A DNA stretch of 64,000 nucleotides from Strigamia acuminata (taxonomy: Eukaryota > Arthropoda > Chilopoda > Geophilomorpha > Linotaeniidae). Below the pieces are notes generated by a model. It saw only the letters and a program-made list of their open reading frames with translations, had not been told where the DNA came from and searched no databases. The stretch lies in the NCBI GenBank assembly GCA_949358305.1, contig OX442319.1, positions 9,486,001 to 9,550,000 of the forward strand. The letters run 5' to 3'. Each line of letters begins with the position of its first letter. Positions within the stretch are counted from its first letter, which is position 1. This document shows positions 31,029 through 41,600 of this stretch, piece after piece. The translations under genes were made by a program, and so were the position numbers.

Positions 31029-32729
31029 ATGGAATCGGCGTTGGCGTTAAATCGCGTTAAATGCTGTATGAGTTTAATAGTTTATCGTTAAAATTTATGG
31101 TTTTATTATTTTTTTTATGTGAAACTTTTAGGAAAATTTCCTATTCGCAACATTACCGATGTAGGAAAGTGAGGAATTACTCGCGGTTGGATATACTTGA
31201 TGAAGCTATTTTTCACCACCAGACGGCGATTGGTAATGGTTAAAGTTTTAAAAGTAAAAAGATAAAATATTTAAAAGGTGTTTTTATTGTTTTGTAGAGT
31301 TGTTTAAGGATGTTATGCAGGTGACGAAATTTGATAAGGCGTTGAAATCGATTCGATTGCAACGTGATTATCACGTGCGACAAGATGTCGTCATAATGTG
31401 AATCAGCTTGCCATTGCAAGGTGGTTTCTTCCTGCTGTTAACTTGTACTGGCATGTTTTGGCATGTTTATGTTCTGTTAATGAAAAATAATTGATTGACT
31501 GCTGAAAGAGAAGTTCGGATTTTTTTTTTGGGAAAGAAAGTGAATTTCTTTTGGGCTGTTATGGATTTGTTCCGGTAAAAATTGAATTTTTTTAAAATCA
31601 AAATTTGATTTGTTGGTCAAAATTGATATTTTATTTTGAAAAAAATGTGAAAAACTATTTATGCACACAAAATTGGATTTTTTTTGTAAAAATTTAATCG
31701 CTGAAGTGGAAATTTTTAATGCTTTTGATACAAAATTGGATTTTTTGTGTTAAATTTTAATGTTTTTGATGCAAAATTGGATTTTTTGTGTTAAATTTTA
31801 ATGTTTTTGATGCAAAATTGGATTTTTTGTGTTAAATTTTAATGTTTTTAATGCAAAATTGGATTTTTTGTGTTAAATTTTAATGTTTTTGATGCAAAAT
31901 TGTAATTTTTTGTGTTAAATTTTAATGTTTTTGATGCAAAATTGGATTTTTTGGGTTAAATTTTAATGTTTTTGATGCAAAATTGGATTTTTCGTTAAAA
32001 ATTTGGTTTTCTCGTTACAAATTTGATTTTTTCGTTAAAAAAATTGATTTATTTGGGTCCAAAAATTATTTTTTTTATAAAATATAAAAAAATTTTTAAA
32101 GGGTAACCATTTCCTACCTTTCTCACTGACCCCAACCTCAACAACTTGCACCAACATCAAACTTAATCACAAATTCAATCTTCCTTACCAGAATCAAGCA
32201 CCAAAAACCCGAAGAACGAACCCACAAAGCTCGAGGGAATTCTCAACAGACCACATCAGCCTCACCCGAACCTTCAAACGCAGACTTGCAACACGCAATT
32301 TACAGAACATTAGAGGAATCCGACTCCGTCCTCGCATTTCTAATCCAAACCAAAACCATTCCGCAACCGAAAACCCCACAAATCTCGAAAGAACGACCAA
32401 CGAACGACGAAAAACACATCCATTGCAGCCGCAAAATGCCGAAAGACGACAAAACACTAATGGAGGAATTGCTAACGAACAACGAAGACCTCAAACGCAT
32501 GGTCCGGCAACTCGTGGGCGAGTTGGATAAGTGCAACGAAGAAAAACAACACTTGCAGGAGTTGTTGGCCAACATGCGCAACAACATGTCTTCGTCCGAC
32601 ACCGATGAAACGGCGCTTTTGCTGGTTTCTGCCGATTCTTCTGACCTCACTCCCGTGAACTTGCCCCCTCTTGTGCCCTTGGAGATGCCCAATTTTGATT
32701 TTGGCTTGCTGGAGCCGAAAAACGAGTGA
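31029..32729 (+). CDS. NRBF2: NRBF2/Atg38-like protein, four coding exons
   Basis: NRBF2 is the Atg38 counterpart, a regulatory subunit of the autophagy-specific class III PI3-kinase complex I (Vps34, Vps15, Beclin 1, Atg14). The model joins 31029-31065, 31170-31232, 31298-31397 and 32192-32729, with all phases consistent, giving about 245 residues (human 287). Exons 1-3 give an MIT-like helical hairpin (LDEAIFHHQTAI, then a helix with IRLQRDYH). Exon 4 has SVLAFLIQTK, the signature MPKDDKTLMEE, a coiled coil and a C-terminal NLPPL motif, all matching NRBF2 family order. An AATAAA lies at 32746-32751. The first exon is the least certain: its acceptor (GGAAAG at 31164-31169) was chosen because it alone keeps the frame and fits the family. 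Confidence 0.8.
31690..32010 (+). repeat. Tandem repeat of about 44 bp in the last NRBF2 intron
   Basis: Six to seven near-identical copies of a unit with TTTTTGATGCAAAATTGG and TTTTTTGTGTTAAATTTTAA. Confidence 0.9.
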
Positions 32730-32879
32730 TTTTAATTAAAATGCCAATAAAGTTTGATGTTTATGAAAAAATAACCAAACATTTGTGCTTTTTATCGTTT
32801 AGTGCCAATGAAACGAAAACTATGGATTCTCTACCATTTGACCACCATGACCACCATGACAGTCCATTTTTATTTCTTT

Positions 32880-33185
32880 TTGGTTAAAAAATTGATTTTT
32901 TTGGTTAAAAAATTGATTTTTTGGTTAAAAAATTGATTTTTTGGTTAAAAAAATTGATTTTTTGGTTAAAAAATTGATTTTTTGGTTAAAAAATTGATTT
33001 TTTTGGTTAAAAAATTGATTTTTTTGGTTAAAAAATTGATTTTTTGGTTAAAAAATTGATTTTTTGGTTAAAAAATTGATTTTTTGGTTAAAAAAATTGA
33101 TTTTTTGGTTAAAAAATTGATTTTTTTGGTTAAAAAATTGATTTTTTGGTTAAAAAATTGATTTTTTTGGTTAAAAAATCATTTT
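32880..33185 (+). repeat. Short tandem repeat of about 18-20 bp (TTGGTTAAAAAATTGATTTT)
   Basis: Roughly 16 copies differing only in A and T run lengths, between the NRBF2 poly(A) signal and the 3' end of the G gene. Confidence 0.92.
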
Positions 33186-33346
33186 TTTAATGTATAAAAA
33201 TTTTATTAAGGGTAATAACCATTTCCAAATTTACAATCTTCTGAATCACACAAAACAAAACAATGAAGAGAGTAAAAAATAACTGTTTAATAATAACAAA
33301 CTGTTCATAGCATCCATCACGAAGACATTCCAATGTCGGGATGAAT

Positions 33347-34650
33347 TTATTTCAAGACTTTTAGGAACCTTTTCTTTGCTTTTTTTAGATGGCACATAAC
33401 AAATAATCGGTATTTCTCCATAAAATCCCCAACATCCGTTTCGCACAAAACAGTATGTCTTGAAAAAACATCAAATAAATACAATCGCTTTTCCATTAAT
33501 AAATCGACGGGGTATTTCGAACGAAAAAATTCTTTCTTTTGCACAGTACTCGCAGAACCCAACAACAACGCAATTAAATTTGTAGCTTTACTATAAAACA
33601 ATTCAGATAATAAATAATGAAGATTAGAACCTCCAAGAACATATTCTTTTAAGCGATTAGGAGCTCTTTTCCACAATTCCGCAAAAAGAGCGCCGTATTC
33701 AACAACTACGACCGTTTGCAATACCGTATCAGGATTAACACTTGTTGCCACTGTTTCCAATAACAAAAGAAAAACATCTCCGCGAATAATTCCCCAAACC
33801 CTTTGCATCGTGGGCCAGAAGTAGTCTCGCCATCGCCAACTGAATAATAGTCTCAACAATACTCGCTCACAATCTTCCTGTTCGAACAATAATCTCCATT
33901 GCGTCTCAGTCATCTGGGATAGAAAAAAACTCGTAATATCGCCACTCACCGACTCCTTCGTAGCTCGAATTAAATTCCTTTCTTTCTCCTCGTTGCTCAG
34001 GGCTTTCCACATGTATCTGACAGCCGCATCGGGTCCGGATTTCACGACTAGATTAAACACATACTCGGCGATGCTTTCATTAACACGGGGTAACTCATCG
34101 TCATTTGTAGACATTTCCTCCAATCTTTTATCTTTGGTTATACACCACGTCCAATAATAAACCATTGGTTCGCCAGCTATATCGATGTTTTCAAAGTACC
34201 TACCGGTAGTCGGATAGAACGTGGGAGTAATAGTGACGAGATGTTCTACTAAACAAAAAGTGCAAGCAAGTTCGTACTTTTCGACAACATCCAAGCGACT
34301 ATCGGATAATAATTTGATCGCCGTTGCCTTCTTGTCTATCGTTCCATGTGTCGTCCAAATGAAATCGCTCGGGTGAAATTTCAATCCGAATAAATGCTTT
34401 TGATGCAGAAAGTTTATCCAGTTCACTATTTCTCTACTAGTTGGTTTAACAAATTGTAATAATCTAGCTGTGAGTGATTTTGGTAGATCCAAGTTAAACA
34501 CATGATCCAAAATGGTGTCTTCAACTTTTTTCCATTTTGCGCTGTCGGACTGAATGTTAACAAAAGTCCACGGTATTAAACTGTCGTAAGTAGTTACACA
34601 ACAATCTTTCATCTGATCGTCATCAACCGTGTCCCACAAGTTGGTTACAA
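33347..34650 (-). pseudogene. G-family gene, main part (430-codon frame), separated from its 5' end by an LTR element
   Basis: I do not recognise this protein family. The frame runs without a stop for 430 codons and is rich in Trp and hydrophobic helices (SWRWRDYFWPTMQRVWG, LWKRAPNRLKEYVL, VQKKEFFRSKYP, VLCETDVGDFMEKY), with no signal peptide or known motif. It starts without a normal ATG because its first 38 codons lie at 46989-47103, beyond a 12.3-kb retrotransposon. If one CCTT duplication is discounted, codon 39 is shared between the two sides and the frame continues exactly. The inserted element is in the same orientation, so its 3' LTR lies directly upstream of this part. The C-terminus is shorter than in the fragment at 47753. 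Confidence 0.8.
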
Positions 34651-34654
34651 CCTT

Positions 34655-35613
34655 TGCTGCGATCCGGGTTTTTATCCACTTAATTTCTAATAAATTAAGC
34701 AGAAACCGCAGGTGAATGCTATAAAAGACTTACAATCGGCGGCCTTAAATTATCTAGGGGTTAAGTTTAAGGAAAAGAAATAAAAAGACAGTTTTATTAA
34801 TAAAAATCACAAATATGTATTTATTCGTTTAAATTACAATGACTAGTTAAAAATATCACAATGGCGACAAGTCGCGAAATGAAATGAGCGGGAACAATGG
34901 AAGGGCTTGCAACGACTGTTGCAAGCTACAAAGCGCTAAAATGGCGCTTAAACAACACACAGTTGTTAGGCGAAGGCGAATTGTCTTCGTTTGCTGAACT
35001 CACGAACGATGGTCGAAGACGATGGTTCTCGTGGGCTCCTTCTACGGCTCGTGCGACGGCTCGGCGGCGGTGGTTGACGGCTGTAGGCGTCCGGCTCTCG
35101 TACGATGGCGGTGGCTGTCGTTCGCGCGGCAGCGACGGCGATGGTTCACGATCGTCGGGAAACTTCTTCTTCTCGTTTGCTGGAATTAGCTACGGCTAAT
35201 TCAAGCAGAATTGCTGGCTTTGTGCTTTGGGTGGCACAAAGATAGCAGGTGAAACTGAGTTACAACGGTCCTCTATCAATACGTATTGTCGGAGCAGATA
35301 TCGCAGTGATGTTGAGGTTGTTGTTGTATTTTTCAGAGTCCCGATTTGAGCCAAGACGCGAGCCCAGCACGCTTCAATATTGCGCAGAAAACCTGCGCAC
35401 TTAGCTCAAATGGGTGCAACTAGTGGTTATTACACCATATTGCACCATAACGGCTAATAACCGTTTTCACCCCGGACAACCTGGGGTGATATGTGCCTAG
35501 AGAGGATTTCTCCCCTCGGTCACATGATCTGACTTGGCGTGTGCCACAGTCAAATTAATTAGAAGATAATTAATTTAATCTTCTAAGTTGGTGAATATTT
35601 TGAGATCACCACA
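34655..35613 (-). repeat. 3' LTR of copy B
   Basis: 959 bp, apparently identical to the 5' LTR. An AATAAA-containing stretch lies toward the element-distal side. It borders the remaining part of the G gene, which reads in the same direction. Confidence 0.95.
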
Positions 35614-35628
35614 CATCCCCCCATTTAA
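35614..35628 (-). promoter_or_regulatory. Polypurine tract for plus-strand DNA priming
   Basis: On the minus strand the bases next to the 3' LTR read AAATGGGGGGATGTG. A G-run in this position primes second-strand synthesis in LTR elements. Confidence 0.75.
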
Positions 35629-35665
35629 GACGAATCTTACATGGAGAGAAAATGAACGAACCAAT

Positions 35666-38305
35666 TTATGATTCGTCCATGGTCTGAGTTCGCTCAGGCG
35701 TCAACGGGCGCATCATATCCGTGGTGTCGTCCCTCGGGTTGGACCGCTCGTTAACCGTACACAGGTCGCGACCTGCGTTTGGTCCGGAGACCATTCCAGG
35801 GTTGACATGAAGCCAAACCTGGATGATTCTCGCCGAGTTCGCTCGGTTGAAAAATCCTAGCGCCGCAAACTCTATGGGATCCTCTGGCGCCAATCGTGCT
35901 CTCAGGAGTCGATCGTGGAGCACTGATGGTGGGCTTAACACCCGGATGTGGTCCTCGAGCCACATAAACACCTGCCTCGACAACTTGTGGTTGTTGCTAA
36001 GCAGTGTTCGCGTATCCGGCGTCAAATAGAAGTGCGGATACAGGCGCATCAGGGTCTTGAAAGCCGACTCTTTTTTCAGCGGCTTGACCTTCGTCTCCGG
36101 CTTGGCTGGCGGCGGCGGCGGACGTGAGTCTTCCGTCGTGGCATCGTCAAAATGGCACTGCGGGCCCAAGAAAACCAACGCGGGTGCGGAGGTTGACGAG
36201 GGTGTGACGCCTCGTCCCGGTGCTCGACCCACACCGGGGAGCTGACGGGTTTCGACTACCCGTTGAACTCCGGCTGGAGTTTGAGAACTTCCGGCGTTCT
36301 CTGGCCAAAATGAACATCCAGCGCCCTCTTGGGCCGACTGGAAAACAGCCAGTGACGCAGCTGCTGTGGCGCTTGTAACTGGAAGCGGTGGTCTTCCGGT
36401 CATTCGCGCCGTGGCCTTCGCAAAGGACCACTCGGTTCGCAACCGAACGGCGGCCTCTTCTTCGGTCTCACCGTTTGCTACGACTTGCTTTATTAGCTCG
36501 GCTAAGATCGTAGGCGGGTCGAGCCTGAGGTGGTACCACAGCTCGACTTTCTTCTCCGACAGGCCCATCGGCGCGGTCCAAAGGTACGTAATGGCCGCTA
36601 ACGCCTGTCCTGGCGAAGGAAGAACACCAGGGTACAACACCCTAGTCATCCCCGGAATTAGCTGACGCTGAAAATCCATCAGACGGGGATCATCAATGGT
36701 ATTGATGTCGGAGACTTCTAGCCTTTCAGCTAGTCTCTGCCAGTCCTTCTGCGACTCGGCGATCTGGGCGCTTTGGTATGCGTCCAGCTTCTGGAGCACT
36801 TCCTGCTGCGCTCTAATGGGTTGCTGCTCGTAGCAGGTCCATTGTGGGCCGAACGACTCACTGAAAAATGGCCGGAGTTGCAGGTTGCTAACTCCAGCCG
36901 GCAAGCGGGAAACATAACCTTGTTCGGGCAAGCGGCTAGCGTGTCCAGGTACAGGCACGCTACAGTCGGGAGAAATATCACCGACGACACGTCTCATGGC
37001 GTATGGAGTAGCCGGGTTGTCCACTTTGAACGTGGAGGCGGTTCGGCTACTTCGGGCGGACTTAATTGTGGAGTCCGATTCGAAACTCAGCGAAGACGAC
37101 GAGCCAAACGACTCTGGTGTCCGTCCTCGTCGCGACTGCGGGCGTGATGGCTGCGCGTCAGTCGAATATGGGCGTGATCGCCTCTGACGTTCCTCTCGAT
37201 CGCGGCTTGATTCGCGGAACATCGGTCGGACTGGAACCGGCGGAGGGAGTTGCCCCACCCTCAAATCCTCGTCTTGCGGCGGAGGATTGATGGCCGCTGG
37301 GGCCGGAATTCCATCTTCTTGATAAAAAGGGAGAGCGCAACGCGCTTGCTCCTCTGCCTCGTGTTCTCGAGCCAGTTGTCGATTTTCGTCGACGCGAAGC
37401 TGCACCGCGGCAGCTCGGAGTGCTTTGGACGGGAAAAATCCCGGAAAATCGTTAAAACACCCGGCGAGCGCCAACTGGTGGAGCTCGGTTTGTGTGACGG
37501 GAAGTTGTGGGTTCCCGTCACGAACGGATTTGCGATACCGTTTAACGACTTCGCGTTGTGTCGTCTTGAGGTTCTTCCTCAATTGGGTTAGAGCACCGTA
37601 ATTAATTCCGGTACTCTTTAGCGCTCTTCTGCGCTCGTGACGCTCTCGTGGCGTCACTGGCCACTGGTTGTGCAGCAACTCTGCTGCAAGCGGTCCTGGG
37701 GGGCTCTCGTCGAGCGTCCACTCGATTTCGTCGACACCGTCCACGTGAAGGCGCTCGATGAATCTTCCTTTTGCACCAAATCCTTGCAGCGCTGATCTGC
37801 TGAAGTCGTGGCGCAACTTCCACCAGGTATTGTTTGCCGTCTTCAGTCTTCTGATTTTTTCGGGCAATGCCGCTCGAAAAATCAGCGGGTGCTGAGTCGG
37901 CACGTGATCGGGAAGCGCGAATGGTGTTTCTCGATCCCTCTCGATCTATATTCGAAGAAAAATAAATAAATTAGTTTATTTAAAAATAAACAAATAATTT
38001 CTTATTTGAAATATTTTTTAAGCTTAGCGCTTGTGGCTGTGAGTCACTAAGGGATGTTGGTTGTCATGGCAACTCCCTTCGCACATGCTTGAAGCACGTG
38101 ACTTTTATAGCCGCCATTTTTATTTTTTAGCGGCTTGTGTTTGAAGTCAGGAAAAGTGAAATTACTCAATTTTTCTGACTTAAACACTTGGTAAAAATTT
38201 ATTCTAATAATTTACCCGTTGTTGAAGCGTCAATTGAACGTCTTCATTTGCCCCTTCCATGGGCATTTCTCCGTCCGCCTGGAGTTGGATCGCTTCCTCG
38301 TCCAT
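35666..38305 (-). CDS. Third ORF of the LTR element (unknown function), spliced, intact copy B
   Basis: Model: 38305-38216 (30 codons from ATG) joined to 37945-35666 by a phase-0 intron (GTAAAT...ATATAG), about 789 residues. The frame before 37945 closes at the acceptor. Exon 1 is exactly 90 bp in both copies, though its sequence differs much more between copies than exon 2 or pol does. The protein has a basic N-terminal region (WWKLRHDF, RKNLKTTQ), a Ser/Arg-rich middle, a helical glutamine-rich block and a conserved C-terminus. No membrane span, signal peptide or zinc knuckle is visible, so neither Env nor a second Gag is supported. Indels relative to copy A are multiples of three, which suggests protein-level selection. 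Confidence 0.8.
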
Positions 38306-38647
38306 TCTCTTTCGTTTTCCGGTAATTTCGGAAATTCTTTCGTCTTGAAAGAGAAATAATACATAAATCTTATGTTTTATCAAATTTTTCTTACAGAAAA
38401 ATTACTTACGATCAGGTTGTCGAACTATTCGGGTCGTAACGTAGGCGATGCGATGCATACACTCTCGAAACTTTTGAAAAAGTGACTAAGTTCGTTGATT
38501 GCAAACACGAACTTGGATTAGAGACGCTTTGTGACGTCACTAATTATAACGTATGATTAACGTTGTCATTCGAGTGGGTACTACGAATGACGTCACGAGA
38601 TTGCTTTCTCGGATCTTTTGGGTAAACCCAAAAGGTGAAAGACAACA
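38306..38647 (-). promoter_or_regulatory. Putative internal promoter and 5' intron for the third ORF, copy B
   Basis: TGACGTCA occurs at 38532-38539 and 38588-38595 (56 bp apart, as in copy A). A 5' intron of 66 bp (38409-38344, GTAAGT...TTTCAAG) precedes the ATG exon. Conservation of these sites amid diverged sequence is the main evidence. Confidence 0.55.
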
Positions 38648-41600
38648 CTATGTCTTGGCTCGCGGAACGCGAGATCTCAAGTTGTACTTTGACTTTCGCG
38701 AAGTACAATCCAACTTGTTTAGATTGTCATCAGCATCGTCTCCAATGTCAGATGAGTTATATACTTCATTGTTTGAAATTTTCTCTTTTTCTAAAAACAT
38801 TTCCTTTTCTAGATTTTCATCAAGAGAAACATTTTCAAGTCGCTGGTTTATTTCATCGACTTCGTTATTTTTGAGTTTCGATTTTTTACTCGATTCCGTG
38901 TTTTCGACAGGAATTTTGGATAATTTAGCATCATCCAAGGTATTAACAATATTCTTTGTTTTTTGACCCACTTCCTCCCCTTCCAGCCAAATTTCTTGGT
39001 TGAAAACGGGAAAGTACGGCATTAATTCAGTGCCGTGAACAGCTGGATAAATTTTATTATCACTCAGCCGTCGAAGTTGAAAGGCGCCTCCTTGTAACCT
39101 TTTGATAATTACATAAGGCCCATTCCTTTTCGGTGAAATGCCTGCTGCTATTCCTTTAGCGGCATTTGAGAGAATATGAGACTCTCGCCAGACTAAATCA
39201 TTTTGTCTGAAGTTGTCGAATTTCTTATCTGATTTTTCAGCTTCGACACGGCGTCTCAAATCTAAGACGTGAGACATCATATGCTGATACGTCTCTGCAA
39301 TTATTGTTTCTAATTTCTGAACATATAAATGCGGATTTTTTGGATCAATGACTAAAATTCCTTCCGGAATTCTTGGATCCCAAGGAATTCTTAATTCTCG
39401 GAAAAAATTTAAGAAAGCAGGAGAATAATCTCTGCCTCTTGTTACAGTTGTTCTCAAACTGAATGCAAATTCGCGTAGATACTCATCCCATTGGTCATGA
39501 ATATCTAAATAAATCGAAACTAAATATTTAATATCTCGATTGGTTCTCTCCACAGGATTGCTTTGTGGATGATAAATCGATGTCGGTGTTCGCGACATGT
39601 CGAATTTTTTGCAAAATTCTTTATAGACCTGTGATCGAAATTGTGGTCCATTATCACTTATGATTTGTCTCGGAAATCCGAAAGTCATTGATAAGTGATA
39701 AATTGTGTTGGCAACTTTTATTGCCGTTGGATTACACATTGGAAATAATTCGGGCCAATGTGTAGCGACATCTACGATGACGCAAATGTGGGTATTGTTT
39801 TTTCTGGTTCTTGGTTTGGGACCAGACAAATCCACACTGAGGCAGTCAAATGGTCCAAATGGTCCAATTTGAGCGCCTTCAATTTCGGTCTTTGATCTCG
39901 GCTTACATGCCTGACATCCTTGACAATGTTGAATAAAACGTGTAATATCACGTTTCATACCTTTCCAGGTATAAACTCTTCGAGTTCGGTACATTGTCCT
40001 CGCAATGCCTGGGTGGCCGGACAGTGGATGTCCGTGCATCAACCAAATGATTTTATAAATCAATTTTCTTGGCACAACAACTTTAAGTGCCCTACCATCC
40101 TCTCCCAATTCATCGGTGGAGGTAGGATGATAATGGAGTAGCATATCTTCTTCAATGAGATAAGTACTCGCGTGTCTTTCAAAGTTTCTTCTTTGAAGAC
40201 GAGTTACTATGTAACTTGGATATTGCTTGTTTAGCAAGTAATTGCGAATATGTTGGCAAAATTCGTCTGCTTTTTGCGCTGCAATAATGTCATCTCTCGT
40301 TGGAGGATCACATTCTAATTGCTTCGCAATTTTAGCTGCAAATGCTTTAATTAAAACATTTGTTGTTGGCAGCTCGAATTTTTTAGCCATCATAGCTCTT
40401 AATTCGACGTCAGGGGTTCCTGACGGATCATGCATGTTAATACAAAAATTAATTAATGCTTGATCGTCGTCATTAACTATTATTGACTTGGGTAATTCGT
40501 TCAATTTTCCCATTTGCCAACTTCGGCAAGGAGATGGACAATATGATAATAAATCATCATTATCGCCATCGTCTTCTGGTTCGTCAGGTGCGCTGACAGG
40601 TGCACGTGACAATGCGTCTGCTATTACATTCAGCGGACCTTTGACGTATTGTATTTCGAACGAATACGCCATTAGCTCCATTTGCCAACGAGCTAATCTG
40701 CCCGACGGGTCAGATAACGACATCAACCACTTAAGTGCTTGGTGATCCGTTTGTACAGTGAATGTAGTGTACTCTAAGTATGGGCGAAATTTGCGTAATC
40801 CCCATACTACTGCGAGACATTCTAATTCTGTCACAGTATAATTCTTTTCAGCGGGTTGCAAGCTTCTGCTTGCATACACGCATGGCATTTCGACTTCTTG
40901 GCCATCCACAATTTTCTTTTGTGTAAGGGCTGCACCCAACCCTTGTTTACTGGCGTCAGTATGAACAATAAATGGCATGTACAAGTCAGGCATCTTCATT
41001 GTTTCAGCATTCGTAAGCAGGTCTTTTATTGCGTCGAATGCTGCTTGATGATGCAGTTCCCAATCGAACTCCGCATCTTTCTTCAAGAGTGGCCTTAGTG
41101 GTTCTGCCACTGTGGCCAAATTCTTGATTAGGCGGTGAAAGAAATTCACCATGCCTAGAAATCTTTGTAATTCCTTAAGATTGGTAGGAGCAGGAAATTG
41201 CGTAATTGCAGCGACTTTTTTAGGGTCTACTGCAAGTCCTTCTACTCCTACTTTGTAGCCTAGAAAAATTAATTCCTTTCTACAGAGATGCGTCTTGCCA
41301 GGGTGCGCATGTAAATTAGCTTCTGCCAATTTTTTAAACACTATATCTAAATGTTTAATGTGTTCTTCGAACGATTTGGATACAACAATTATGTCATCCA
41401 AATATGCCCATGCAAATTTTCTGTAAACGTCACCCAAAACTTTTTCCATTAATTCTTGGAAGGTAGTTGGTGCGTTTACTAATCCGAAAGGCATGACTAA
41501 AAACATTAGTCTTCCCATTGGGCTCCAGAAGGCAGTTTTTTCTCTGTCTTCAGGGCGCAATTCTATCTGCCAATATCCCTTGGTCAGATCTATAGTACTG

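Noticed and set aside
34897-35199. 100-codon frame inside the LTR (also at 46272-46574)
   Set aside because: It is duplicated only because the LTRs are identical. It is antisense to the element and shows no domain.
35666-37903. Envelope glycoprotein in the third ORF
   Set aside because: No signal peptide, no transmembrane segment and no cleavage motif; the position downstream of integrase alone is not enough.
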